A stretch of 64,000 nt of DNA from Nocardia altamirensis NBRC 108246 (GCF_001612685.1 NZ_BDAY01000020.1:1-64000), one strand, 5' to 3'; numbered from the stretch's first letter, positions 50,824 through 59,935 are shown. Numbers and translations are program-made. Notes: generated from the letters alone by a model not told the origin.

Positions 50824-51597
50824 TCAGGCAGGCAGGAAACGCACCTCGAAGATGATCGGCCAATTCTTGCGTGCCAGCAGAAACCGGTCGGTGCCGGGGA
50901 TTTGCGCGATGCCGTTCAATGCTTCGGCGCCGATCCTGTCGACAGGCGAGAGCAGAGCGCTCGCGTCGATCGTCGCGAGCACGCGGCCGGTGTCGGGATC
51001 GATGCGCAGGATGGTGTCGGTCGGCCAGGCGTTGGCGTACACCGAACCGTCCTCGGCACAATCGAGTTCGTTGAGCCGGACGTTGTGGTGCGTGGTGAGT
51101 CGGACGGAGCCGGTCGGCTCGAAGGTGACCGGATCACGGAACGTCAGCTTGTCGGTGCCGTCGCTCATCACCAGGCGCCCGGCACGGGTGCACAGGCCCC
51201 AGCCCTCGCCCTCGTACGGCACTCGGCGAACCTCGGCCAACGTGTGCGGATCCCTGGCGAAGGCGGTGTGGTCCTGCCACGTCAGTTGCCACAGCGTGTC
51301 GCCGGTCACGGTGAGCCCCTCGCCGAAGAACGGCGCGGGCAGGTCGGCGCTGGCCAGTTCGGCGCCGGTGGCGAAGTTCGACGACCGCACCGTCGATGCG
51401 CCCGACAGGCCCGTGCCCTCATAGAGCACATCGCCGCGGATTTCCAGACCCTCGGTGAAGGCCCGCGGATCGTGCCATCTGGTCCCCACCAGCTCGATGT
51501 TCATCGTGGGTACTGGCTCATCGGCCGCCGCACACCCGGCCCAGACGACCAGACCGAGCAGGATAGCGACAGCCAACGGACGCCGATTGCGTTTCAT
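50824..51597 (-). CDS. Glutaminyl-peptide cyclotransferase, bacterial/plant type
   Basis: 257 aa. A signal sequence ends with the lipobox-like VVWAGC, so lipoprotein anchoring is likely. The mature part is a five-bladed beta-propeller typical of the type I QC family: FTEGLEIRGDVLYEGTGLSG, FGEGLTVTGDTLWQLTW, EGEGWGLCTRAGRLVMSDGT, LNELDCAEDGSVYANAW, and AEALNGIAQIPGTDRFLLARK. It forms N-terminal pyroglutamate on exported peptides. ATG at 51597, divergent from DUF3027. Same neighbourhood is common in actinobacteria. Confidence 0.87.
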   Translation of the reverse strand: MKRNRRPLAVAILLGLVVWAGCAAADEPVPTMNIELVGTRWHDPRAFTEGLEIRGDVLYEGTGLSGASTVRSSNFATGAELASADLPAPFFGEGLTVTGDTLWQLTWQDHTAFARDPHTLAEVRRVPYEGEGWGLCTRAGRLVMSDGTDKLTFRDPVTFEPTGSVRLTTHHNVRLNELDCAEDGSVYANAWPTDTILRIDPDTGRVLATIDASALLSPVDRIGAEALNGIAQIPGTDRFLLARKNWPIIFEVRFLPA

Positions 51598-51614
51598 ACG
51601 GCAAAATGTAGGCC

Positions 51615-53510
51615 GTGAGCGCAGTTTCTGTTTCTGAGTCCGGTGTCAGGCCGTTGCTGGCCGATGCCGTCGATCTGGCCCGCCGTGCGCTCCTGGAGTT
51701 GGAACCAGCTGGTGTCGGGGCGCATCTCGGCGTGGCTGCCGAGGACGACAGCGCGGCAACCCATCGCTTCGAGGCCACCCTCGCCGGGTATCGCGGCTGG
51801 CAGTGGGCGGTCGTCGTGGCGGCGCCGCCGGAGGCGGACTACGCGACGGTGAGCGAATCGGCACTGCTGCCCGGTCCCGATGCTCTGGTCGCCCCCGACT
51901 TCGTGCCGTGGGATCAGCGGGTGCGCCCCGGCGATCTCGCGCCGGGCGACCTGCTCGCTCCGCCGCCCAACGATCCGCGCCTGGTGCCCGGCTATGTCGC
52001 CACCGGCGACCCGGTCGTCGATGAGGTCGCCTACGAGATCGGCCTCGGCCGCACCCAGGTGCTGAGCCTCGAAGGACGCGAGGAAGCCGCCGAACGCTGG
52101 CACGCCGAGTACGGCCCCGAGACGGAGATGGCGAAGGCGGCACCGTCCACCTGCGGCCTCTGCGGCTTCTACCTCCCCCTCGCAGGCTCTTTGCGCGCCG
52201 CCTTCGGTGTCTGCGGCAACGCCATGGGCGCTGACGGCCGCGTCGTCCACGCCGCCTACGGCTGCGGAGCCCACTCCGACACGGTCGCACCGACCGGCGG
52301 CGGTTCCCCGCTCTACGAAGCCTTCGACGACGCCGCAGTCGAACTCATCCCCACCGCCGACCTCACCGCGCCGGAACCCAAGGTCGACCCCGCGGAAGCG
52401 GCGCCCACCGCTGCCACACCGGACACAGAAGCGCCTGTCGCCGAAGTGAAGTCCGATGTCGTCGCGGAAGTCGCACCCGAAGCCGCTGAAGCGACTGTGG
52501 CGGAAGCCGGTTCGGCCGCGCCTGTCGCTGATACGGAGTCTGGCGACGCTGTTGCGGAGCAGGCCGACGCAGTTTCGGTTGCCGACGCCGTCGCGCCTGT
52601 CGCAGCCGAAGCCGCCGATGCGCCTGTGGCGGAGGCCGGTTCGGCCGCGCCTGTCGCCGAAAGGGCGGCTGATGTGGTCACGGATGCCGCAGCCGCTGAT
52701 GCGCCTGGGACAGATGCTGGCTCGGCAGCCCCGGTCGCCGAGGTGTCGGCTGACGTGGTCGCGTCGGTTATCAACACCGTCGCCGACGTGGACGCGACTG
52801 CTGCTGCTACGGAGTCTGCCGACGCTGTTGCGGAGCAGGCTGACGACGAGGTAGCGGTTTCGGATGCCGACAGCGCTCCTGTTGCGGAACAGTCTGTTGC
52901 CATTGTCGAATCGGCGGGGGCGGCTGCATCTGATGTCGCAACCGAGGCGGTTGCCGCCGATGTCGAGGTGATCGCGGCGGAGGTTGTCGCGCCGGTCGCG
53001 GAAGAGTCTGTCGTCGCGACGGAATCGGTGTCGGACGTCGATGGCGCGGCTGTTGCGGGTGCGGACGCCGCGCCTGTTGCCGATGCTGAGGTGACTGATT
53101 CGGTGGCTGCGGCTGAGCCTGTTGCCGTTGCTGAGTCGGCTGTGGCGGATGTCGACGCCTCGGCGGTCGAGTCGTCTGTCACGGCCGATGCTGCCGGTGC
53201 GTTGGATGCTCCTGTTGCCGATGGTGATTCGGCTGACGACGTTGCGTCTGCGGCGGTGAGTGCTGGTGTCGAGTCGAGTGATTCGGTGAGCGCTTCGGGT
53301 TTCGGTGCTGCGGCCGATGGCGATGAGTCGACCGAGGCGGGTCCGTCTCCGGTGGACAGTGCGCCGAGTGCGGGCGTGGACGGGTCGGATGCCGCTGTGT
53401 CGCCGGATGTCGAGCAGGCGGCCGAGAATGCGGCTCAGGCGCCTGCTGCTGACGTGTCGGTCGAAGGTGCGGCTGAGAGCCGGGCGGTCGAGTCATCGCC
53501 GGAGAACTGA
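51615..53510 (+). CDS. DUF3027 protein with a very long repetitive C-terminal tail
   Basis: 631 aa. Residues 1-235 form the DUF3027 domain (as Rv0877), with LLADAVDLARRALLELE, YRGWQWAVVVAAPP, DFVPWDQRVRPGDLAPGDLL and a possible zinc cluster (STCGLCGFYLP, FGVCGNA, YGCGAHS). Residues about 255-631 are almost only Ala, Val, Glu, Asp, Ser and Thr, with recurring APVAE and ADAV units. Mycobacterial homologues end near 262 residues, so about 370 residues are extra here. GTG start at 51615. Its stop overlaps the start of the next gene. Confidence 0.85.
   Translation: MSAVSVSESGVRPLLADAVDLARRALLELEPAGVGAHLGVAAEDDSAATHRFEATLAGYRGWQWAVVVAAPPEADYATVSESALLPGPDALVAPDFVPWDQRVRPGDLAPGDLLAPPPNDPRLVPGYVATGDPVVDEVAYEIGLGRTQVLSLEGREEAAERWHAEYGPETEMAKAAPSTCGLCGFYLPLAGSLRAAFGVCGNAMGADGRVVHAAYGCGAHSDTVAPTGGGSPLYEAFDDAAVELIPTADLTAPEPKVDPAEAAPTAATPDTEAPVAEVKSDVVAEVAPEAAEATVAEAGSAAPVADTESGDAVAEQADAVSVADAVAPVAAEAADAPVAEAGSAAPVAERAADVVTDAAAADAPGTDAGSAAPVAEVSADVVASVINTVADVDATAAATESADAVAEQADDEVAVSDADSAPVAEQSVAIVESAGAAASDVATEAVAADVEVIAAEVVAPVAEESVVATESVSDVDGAAVAGADAAPVADAEVTDSVAAAEPVAVAESAVADVDASAVESSVTADAAGALDAPVADGDSADDVASAAVSAGVESSDSVSASGFGAAADGDESTEAGPSPVDSAPSAGVDGSDAAVSPDVEQAAENAAQAPAADVSVEGAAESRAVESSPEN
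52380..53500 (+). repeat. Low-complexity repeat region inside the DUF3027 gene
   Basis: Degenerate 36-80-bp repeats. A segment reading ACGGAGTCTGNCGACGCTGT and continuing TGCGGAGCAGG occurs near 52540 and 52814 with almost no differences; a block with GAAGCCGGTTCGGCCGCGCC (or GGAGGCC-) occurs near 52501 and 52633. GC content is high on the third position, as in normal genes of this genome. Confidence 0.75.
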
Positions 53511-56500
53511 ACGAGGCGGCCGATCCTTTCGGCACCTCGGGGTTGCGGGCGGGAGTCCTTGCCGCGTGGCGTGATTCGCCGACTCGGTTGCGGGAGGATG
53601 CGGCGACCGAGGCGGACCTGGTGCGAGCCGGGTATCGCGATCGGCTGCTGACCGAGCTTGCGCAGAATGCCGGTGACGCGGCGGCCAAGGCCGGGGTGCC
53701 TGGCCGACTGGTTGTGCGGCGGGACGGCGAGGTGCTGCGGGTCGCCAATACCGGTGCGCCGTTGGATGTCTCGGGCGTGCACGCGCTGACTGCACTGCGG
53801 GCGTCGGCGAAGTCGGATGTCGCTGTCGGCAAGTTCGGCGTCGGCTTCACCGCGGTGCTGTCGGTAAGCGACGAGATCGAGCTGCTTTCCAGTACCGGAT
53901 CGCTGCGGTTTTCGCGCGCGCAGACGTGGGATGCCCTGCATCAGCATGGCATTCGTATCCCCGATAACTCAGCGGATGGTCCCGCCGAGGCTTTCGTGCC
54001 GCCGGTGTTGCGGATGGCCTGGCCGATCGAGGCCGCGCCGACGAACGGCTTCGACACCGAGGTCGTGCTGCGACTGCGCGCGGACATCGATGCCGACGCA
54101 TTGCTCGCCGGGATGGCCGCGGAGGCGATCGACCTGCTGCTGGAACTGCCTGCACTGCAGAGCATCACGATCGACACAGCGGAATTCACCAGCACCACCA
54201 TCGACCTTGCCGACGGCCTGCAGGAAGTGCACGTCGACGGCCCCGGCGTCGAGCGCCGCATCTGGTGGCAGTACCGCACGCCACGCGCCCGCTGGTTGCT
54301 CCCGCTCCGCAAGGGCAGGCCGACCGCCGCCGCCCCGGATGTCCTGCGCGCACCGACCCGCTCCGACGAGGAGCTGTCCCTGCCTGCCGTGCTGATCGCC
54401 GACATCCCGATGCAGCCGGACCGCCGCCGCCTCCTGCCCGGCGCCCGCCTCGCCGAACTGGCCACCGGCTACGCAGATTTCGCTGCTGCGCTCCCAACCC
54501 GCGACCGACTGGTCCTGGTCCCTGCCCCGGCGTTCGCCCGCAGCGAGGCCGATGCCCTGCTCCGCGAAGCCGTCGTCCGTGAACTCCGGACCCACCCCTG
54601 GCTGCCCATCGTCGCCACCTACTCCGCGTCTGCAGGGGGTGTGGATGCCTCGACAGTTATGCCGAGCACCGAAACAGGTGCGACGACCGCCACCGACCCA
54701 CTGGGCGTCGCCGACTCACTTACCGCTGCTGACTCATTGACCGCTGGCGACTCGCTGGCCGTCGCTGACTCATTGACCGCTGCTGACTCGCTGGCTGCCG
54801 CCGACTCATTGACCGCCGCCGATTCACCGGCCGCCGCCGACTCGGCGTGGTCGACATCGGATGCGCACGACCCTGGTGGCCCGTTCGATCAGGATGGGGT
54901 CGAATCACAAGGCAACCCAACCTTGTTCGACGCGCTGCCGGACACCCAGTCCGGCGACCGCAGGCAGGCCGCGCGGGCACGTGCCGAATCGTTGGACGCA
55001 GACCTGCTCGAGGTAGCCCCGGAAGCAGTGCAGGCAGGTGCTGAGGTCGCCGTGCCGACCCGGGCGAGCGTATTCACCGGCCTGACCGAGGAATTGGCGC
55101 GGCTGCTCGATGATGTGGTCGGGCAGTTGGTGATTCCCGAGTTGTCGGGCCAGGGACATCTCGAGGCGCTGGGTGTGCTGGATGTGCATCGACTCGGGCT
55201 GGCGCGGCTCGCCGAACTGTCGGGCGGGCTGGAGCGCGCACCGGGGTGGTGGTACTCGCTGTATTCGGCGCTGGAGCCATTCGTACTCGATCCGCTGTCG
55301 GCGGAAGAGCTGGGGGCGCTTGCGGTTCCGCTGACGGACGGGCGACTGGTCACTGGACCGCGCACGGTGGTCCTCGACGACCAGCTCGAGGTCGCGATCC
55401 CGGTGCATTGGGCGCGCCTGGTGCATCCTGAGGCGCGGCATCCGCTGCTTGCCAGGCTCGGGGCGCGGTCGGCGACGGCCGAGGATCTGTTGAGCGAGCC
55501 TGCTTTGCGTGCTGAGCTCGAGGACCATCCGGATGACCCGGACACCGTCGATGCCGTGCTCCGTTTGGCCGCGCACGCCGATCCGAAGACGCTGCCGACC
55601 TGGCTCGGCATGCTCGAATTGCCGGACGTCGACGGCGAATCGCGGCCCGCGGACGAGTTGCTGTTGCCGGATGCCCCGCTGCGGGAACTGCTGGTCGAGG
55701 ATTCACCGTTCAGCACGCTCGATCCCGAACTGCTGCAGCACTATGACTCGCGCGCGCTGCGAGCTGTCGGCGTCGGCTGGGATTTCAGCATGCTGGTCGA
55801 GGCCGATCCGACCGGCCCCGACCACGACCTGGACGACGAAGAGCGCTGGTGGTTGACGCTGGCGCAGGACCCGCACGAACTCGCCGCGATCCGCGACTTG
55901 GATCTGGTCGATGATGCCGCATGGCCGGAGGCGTTGTGGCAGTTGGCTTCCGCGCCGCACACCCGCCGTCTGCTCACCGATCGTGACGGGTACACGGCCT
56001 GGTGGTTGCGCACGAACGCGCGCATCGACGGCATCCCGCTCGGCTTGCTCCGCCATCCTTCGGACACCGAATTCGCCGGCCTGCTGCCGACGTTCACCGT
56101 TCCTGGTCTCGCCGACGACGCCGGCGCGATGCGCGCGATTCTCGCCGATGCGGCGGTGATCACTCCGGAGTTGACCGCCGCGCTGCTCGTCGCGCTCGCC
56201 GATCCGTCGAAAACCCCTACTCCCGAGGTGGTTTCGCACACGCACGCACGGCTGGCCGCAGCCGTTGCCGCCGGCCTGCTAGACCTGTCCGAACTGGAGC
56301 TACCCGCCAGGGTGCGCGCCCTGTCCGGCGCGGTCGTCGATCCCGCCGACGCGCTGGTGCTGGATCAGCCGTGGTTCGGTCTCGCCATACCACCGGATCG
56401 CCTGGTCGTCGGCGACACCGAGACCGCACCCGCCTTGGCGAACCTGCTCGACCTGCCGCTGGTGTCGAACGCTGTCACCGCGACGGTGCTGAGCGAGGGG

Positions 56501-56698
56501 CGCCGCAGCGCCTGGTCGGCCGAGCCGCTCGGAGTGGTCCTGCGCCAACTCTTTTCCTTGCCGCCGCAGGACGGCGAGCTGGTGGTGCACGACGACGTGC
56601 GCGTCCGCCTGTCCGGCGCGGTCGAGGTCACCGTGTCGGTCCCGTGGTGGCGCGAGGGAAATACGGTGCACTTCAGGGCATCTCAGGCACAGCAGTAG
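53507..56698 (+). CDS. Sacsin-like (GHKL/HATPase-type) ATP-binding protein
   Basis: 1063 aa if started at the CTG at 53507. The N-terminal 200 residues are a Hsp90/GHKL-like ATPase domain: LLTELAQNAGDAAAKAG (N-box, Asn/Asp for Mg-ATP) and SDVAVGKFGVGFTAVLSVSD (G2-type lid). The rest is large and helical with an internal 6-residue repeat. No ATG, GTG or TTG lies between the upstream in-frame stop (53474) and the TTG at 53543, yet the conserved DPFGTSGLRAGVLAAWRDS-like opening precedes that TTG. The CTG at 53507 overlaps the DUF3027 TGA (CTGA). A related pair (DUF3027 then ATPase) occurs in other actinobacteria. Confidence 0.8.
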   Translation: MNEAADPFGTSGLRAGVLAAWRDSPTRLREDAATEADLVRAGYRDRLLTELAQNAGDAAAKAGVPGRLVVRRDGEVLRVANTGAPLDVSGVHALTALRASAKSDVAVGKFGVGFTAVLSVSDEIELLSSTGSLRFSRAQTWDALHQHGIRIPDNSADGPAEAFVPPVLRMAWPIEAAPTNGFDTEVVLRLRADIDADALLAGMAAEAIDLLLELPALQSITIDTAEFTSTTIDLADGLQEVHVDGPGVERRIWWQYRTPRARWLLPLRKGRPTAAAPDVLRAPTRSDEELSLPAVLIADIPMQPDRRRLLPGARLAELATGYADFAAALPTRDRLVLVPAPAFARSEADALLREAVVRELRTHPWLPIVATYSASAGGVDASTVMPSTETGATTATDPLGVADSLTAADSLTAGDSLAVADSLTAADSLAAADSLTAADSPAAADSAWSTSDAHDPGGPFDQDGVESQGNPTLFDALPDTQSGDRRQAARARAESLDADLLEVAPEAVQAGAEVAVPTRASVFTGLTEELARLLDDVVGQLVIPELSGQGHLEALGVLDVHRLGLARLAELSGGLERAPGWWYSLYSALEPFVLDPLSAEELGALAVPLTDGRLVTGPRTVVLDDQLEVAIPVHWARLVHPEARHPLLARLGARSATAEDLLSEPALRAELEDHPDDPDTVDAVLRLAAHADPKTLPTWLGMLELPDVDGESRPADELLLPDAPLRELLVEDSPFSTLDPELLQHYDSRALRAVGVGWDFSMLVEADPTGPDHDLDDEERWWLTLAQDPHELAAIRDLDLVDDAAWPEALWQLASAPHTRRLLTDRDGYTAWWLRTNARIDGIPLGLLRHPSDTEFAGLLPTFTVPGLADDAGAMRAILADAAVITPELTAALLVALADPSKTPTPEVVSHTHARLAAAVAAGLLDLSELELPARVRALSGAVVDPADALVLDQPWFGLAIPPDRLVVGDTETAPALANLLDLPLVSNAVTATVLSEGRRSAWSAEPLGVVLRQLFSLPPQDGELVVHDDVRVRLSGAVEVTVSVPWWREGNTVHFRASQAQQ
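54713..54838 (+). repeat. 18-bp tandem repeat (7 copies) in the sacsin-like gene
   Basis: Seven 18-bp units of the form GACTCATTGACCGCTGCT encode D-S-L-T-A-A-like hexapeptides. They lie in a low-complexity linker after the ATPase domain, between two conserved-looking domains. Confidence 0.9.
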
Positions 56699-56777
56699 CG
56701 CCGATCGGCGTACCTGTGGATCGCGGCTTGGCGATGCCGCAGCCAACCGGCGAATCGAACTGTGCCGCACCGCGAAG

Positions 56778-57404
56778 CTAAGCGGCGTACTCCGAGATCA
56801 TCTGGCTGAGCAGATCCAGCTGCGCCCGAACGGCCTCGCTGTCGTTGTCAACCAGCCAGCGCAACACGATCCCGTCGATGGCGTTGAGCATGAACCGGCT
56901 CAGCGTCGGCAGTGGAACACTCCACTGATTCGCGGTCGCATCCCGCGCGTGTTCGATGATGTCGGCGACGGTGGAGTCGTTGAAGTTGTACTGCTCGCGG
57001 GCGATTGCGAGTTTCGCTGGAGTTTGCTCACCCTCGCGCAGTGCGTAAGTCGTGGTTTCGTATGTGAGCAGTTGACGTTCCGGAGTTGCTTCTATGTTGA
57101 GCCACATGAGTTCCAGCCCCGCGCGGATCAATTTTTGAAGCGCTTCTTTTCCACTTCCGACGTCTTGCCATACCGTTTCATTGGCATCGACGGAATCACG
57201 TAATTCCATCGACAACGCCTTGACCAGCTCGGTCATCAGCGCGTCCTTGTTTTCGAAACAGTAATGGACCACACCAAGCGAGACGCCCGCCGCCTGGGCG
57301 ACATCGCGCGTGGTCACGCCCGCAACGCCCTTTTTTTCGGCAAGGCCGATCGCGGCCTCGATAAGGTGGGCCCGTCTTTCTTCGACGCTCAATCGGGAGG
57401 ACAC
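56778..57404 (-). CDS. TetR family transcriptional regulator (BetI-like)
   Basis: 208 aa. The N-terminal HTH reads VEERRAHLIEAAIGLAEKKG, VTTRDVAQAAGVSLGVVHYCFENKDALMTEL, which is the BetI/TetR_C_6-type pattern. The C-terminal ligand domain includes ERQLLTYETTTYALREGEQ. GTG start at 57404, divergent from the ceramidase gene across 113 bp, so it probably represses the ceramidase from the operator-like dyad at 57462. Ligand unknown. Confidence 0.88.
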   Translation of the reverse strand: MSSRLSVEERRAHLIEAAIGLAEKKGVAGVTTRDVAQAAGVSLGVVHYCFENKDALMTELVKALSMELRDSVDANETVWQDVGSGKEALQKLIRAGLELMWLNIEATPERQLLTYETTTYALREGEQTPAKLAIAREQYNFNDSTVADIIEHARDATANQWSVPLPTLSRFMLNAIDGIVLRWLVDNDSEAVRAQLDLLSQMISEYAA

Positions 57405-57461
57405 CTCAGGGAGTTAAGCCTCCTGGGAGCGTGCAGTCAATTCGCGGGTAGAAAAATCTGG

Positions 57462-57479
57462 ACTGGACGTATGACCAGT
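57462..57479. promoter_or_regulatory. Possible TetR operator in the divergent gap
   Basis: ACTGG-ACGTATGA-CCAGT: perfect 5-bp arms around an 8-nt centre, 38 bp before the ceramidase ATG. It is the only clear dyad between the two genes. Confidence 0.4.
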
Positions 57480-57517
57480 TCTATGGTTCAGTGCCTTCAG
57501 ATCGTTAGGAGACGCGT

Positions 57518-59575
57518 ATGCCGGTGTCGCGCAGAACTGTTCTTGCTCGGACCGTTGTCGGTTCCGCGGGGCTCGCCGCCGCGGCGGCACTGCCTGCGAT
57601 GTCCGACGAGCTCGGCGCGTCCGCGACCGCCGCGCCAGGCTCCGGCGGCTACGAGATCGGCGTCGGAATTTCCGACATCACCGGTCCCGCCGCCGAATGC
57701 GGAATGATGGGCTATTCCCAGCTCGAACAGCAGACCGCGGGCATCCACCTGCGCCCGAGGGCGCGCGCGTTCATCATCGGCAGTGCGGGCAGGCGGGTGG
57801 TCTTCGTCGTCGCCGACAACGGCATGATTTTCCAGTCCGTGCACCGTGGCGTGCTCGCCGAACTGGCCCGCCGCTTCGGCGATCGGTACACCGAACAGAA
57901 CGTGCTGCTCACCTCGACGCACTCGCATGCGACCTGCGGCGGCTCCAGCAACGACTACGCATACAACCTGTCCATCCTCGGTTTTCAGCAACAGGTCTAC
58001 GACGCGGAGGTCAACGGCATCGTCGAGGCCATCGCGGCCGCGCACGCCGACCTCGGTCCCGGCAGTCTGACGTTGGGCCGCGGCGAGCTGCACGACGCAA
58101 GCGTCAACCGGTCCCGGGTGGCGTGGGAGCTCAATCCGGTTGCCGACAAAGCACATTTCCCCGCGGCCATCGACCCGGCGGTGACCGCGCTTTCGCTCGT
58201 CAAGGGCGGTCGGCAGGTCGGCGCCATCACCTGGTTCGCCACCCACGCCACCTCGATGACCAATGCGAACCGGCTGATCAGCGGGGACAACAAGGGTTAC
58301 GCCGCGTTCGCCTACGAGCACACCGAACACGGTGTCCGCTACCTCGACGGCGCACCGGATTTCGTCGCCGCGTTCCCACAGACCAACACGGGCGACATGT
58401 CGCCGAACCTGAACCTGCGCCCCGGCTCCGGACCCACCGAGGACGAGTTCGAGAACACCCGCATCATCGGCGAGCGTCAGTATCAGGCGTCGAAAGCTGC
58501 TCTGGCCCAGGCGCAGCCGATGGGCGGTCCGATCGACGCGATGCTCTGTTACGTCGACCTGGCCGATATCGCCGTCGACGGCCGGTTCACGCCGGACGGA
58601 CAGCCGCGGCACACCGCCCCCGCGGCCGCGGGCGTTTCACTGGCTGCAGGCAGCGTCGAGGACGGACCAGGCTTCCCGGGTGCGCCCATCCCGGAAGGGG
58701 TGCGCAACCCGTTCCTGACCTCGCTCGGCGGACCTAACGCACCCGCGCCGGCCTGGCTCGCGGATGCGCAGGCGCCCAAGGCAATCGCGGCCCCACTCGG
58801 CCTGATGCCGCCGGTGCCGTGGGTGCCGAATGTGCTGCCGATTCAGCTCGTTCGGCTCGGCGAGCTCTATTTGGCCGCTGCCGGTGGCGAATTCACCATC
58901 ACCTCGGGGCTGCGGGTGCGCCGCGCCGTCGCGGCCGCCCTCGGCGTGCCGCTGGAGCAGGTGCTCATGCAGGGCTACGCGAACGCCTACCACGAATACG
59001 TCACCACCCCTGAGGAATACGACTCCCAGCAGTACGAGGGCGCCTCGACCCTGTTCGGTCGCTACACCCTCTGCGCCTATCAGCAGGAGTTCACCCGGCT
59101 GGCAACGGCATTCGCCGCGCGCCAGCTCGTCGCGCGTGGTCCGGCCCCGCGTGACGTGTCGAACCTGCAGCCGAACTTCCAGCCGGGAGCGGGCCAGGAC
59201 ACCACGCCGCCGGGCCGCGCCTTCGGTGACGTGCTGACCCAGCCTGCCTCGACCTACGCCGTCGGCACCCAGGTCGCTGCCGAATTCGTTTCCGCCCATC
59301 CGAAACACAACACGCGCCGCAACAGCACCTTCCTCGAGGTGCAGCGCCGCACCGCGTCAGGGGAGTGGGCGCGGGTGGCCAACGAGGGGGAGTGGGCGGT
59401 GCGGTTCTCCTGGAGCAAACGGGGTGTCGCCGAATCCGTTGCCAGGTTCACCTGGGACATCCCCGGCGACGCCGCGCCGGGACGGTATCGCATGCAGCAC
59501 TATGCCGACAGTTTGAGCCAGGACGGTGCGTTGCACCCATTCACCGGAACTACCAACGAGTTCGAGGTGAGCTGA
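57518..59575 (+). CDS. Neutral/alkaline ceramidase with Tat-type signal
   Basis: 685 aa. The N-terminus VSRRTVLARTVVGSAGLAAA has the twin-Arg pattern (SRRTVL) and ends near ALPAM. The catalytic domain has the zinc His motif TSTHSHATCGG, FATHATSM, and the serine motif QTNTGDMSPN (nucleophile Ser; neutral ceramidase consensus NxGDxSPN). The C-terminal Ig-like domain includes FTWDIPGDAAPGRYRMQHY. Cleaves ceramide to sphingosine and fatty acid outside the cell. ATG at 57518 behind a GGAG-like site. Confidence 0.94.
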   Translation: MPVSRRTVLARTVVGSAGLAAAAALPAMSDELGASATAAPGSGGYEIGVGISDITGPAAECGMMGYSQLEQQTAGIHLRPRARAFIIGSAGRRVVFVVADNGMIFQSVHRGVLAELARRFGDRYTEQNVLLTSTHSHATCGGSSNDYAYNLSILGFQQQVYDAEVNGIVEAIAAAHADLGPGSLTLGRGELHDASVNRSRVAWELNPVADKAHFPAAIDPAVTALSLVKGGRQVGAITWFATHATSMTNANRLISGDNKGYAAFAYEHTEHGVRYLDGAPDFVAAFPQTNTGDMSPNLNLRPGSGPTEDEFENTRIIGERQYQASKAALAQAQPMGGPIDAMLCYVDLADIAVDGRFTPDGQPRHTAPAAAGVSLAAGSVEDGPGFPGAPIPEGVRNPFLTSLGGPNAPAPAWLADAQAPKAIAAPLGLMPPVPWVPNVLPIQLVRLGELYLAAAGGEFTITSGLRVRRAVAAALGVPLEQVLMQGYANAYHEYVTTPEEYDSQQYEGASTLFGRYTLCAYQQEFTRLATAFAARQLVARGPAPRDVSNLQPNFQPGAGQDTTPPGRAFGDVLTQPASTYAVGTQVAAEFVSAHPKHNTRRNSTFLEVQRRTASGEWARVANEGEWAVRFSWSKRGVAESVARFTWDIPGDAAPGRYRMQHYADSLSQDGALHPFTGTTNEFEVS

Positions 59576-59587
59576 CGTCACGGGGCC

Positions 59588-59827
59588 TCACAGCCCCGTC
59601 TGCGCACCCTTGTCGCCCCGCCGCGCCCCACGCCGCTGAATCAGGTAGATGCCGAGCGCGAGCACGCCGACCACCAGGCCCATCAGGCAGACCGGCAGCA
59701 CCGACGCCCACCGATCACCGCCCGCGAGCACCACAAGGGTGGCGATCAGCCACAGCGTGCTGCCGACCGCGAGCACCGGGCGCGGATCGGTCAGCCGCGG
59801 CGGGATCTGGGGCACTTGCTGACTCAC
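59588..59827 (-). CDS. DUF2530 small membrane protein
   Basis: 79 aa. IPPRLTDPRPVLAVGSTLWL and GGDRWASVLPVCLMGLVVGV with two predicted helices, then an Arg-rich tail, as in DUF2530 (Rv0879c). GTG start at 59827, 8 bp before which the mRNA would begin if leaderless; a longer frame reaches 59866. Divergent from the MarR gene, the same order as in mycobacteria. Function unknown. Confidence 0.82.
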   Translation of the reverse strand: MSQQVPQIPPRLTDPRPVLAVGSTLWLIATLVVLAGGDRWASVLPVCLMGLVVGVLALGIYLIQRRGARRGDKGAQTGL

Positions 59828-59935
59828 GCACGCAAGCTTAGTCCTGTCGCCGACCGGACTTGGCACGCCGACCTCGCGTCGCCGAGTAGCGAGAACGCGC
59901 GTCCGCTGGGCAGCGGTCCCGTATCGTTCACCTCT

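Noticed and set aside
52313..53182. 289-codon minus-strand frame rich in Ala, Ser and Thr
   Set aside because: It is the antisense of the low-complexity DUF3027 tail, which gives stop-free antisense frames by composition.
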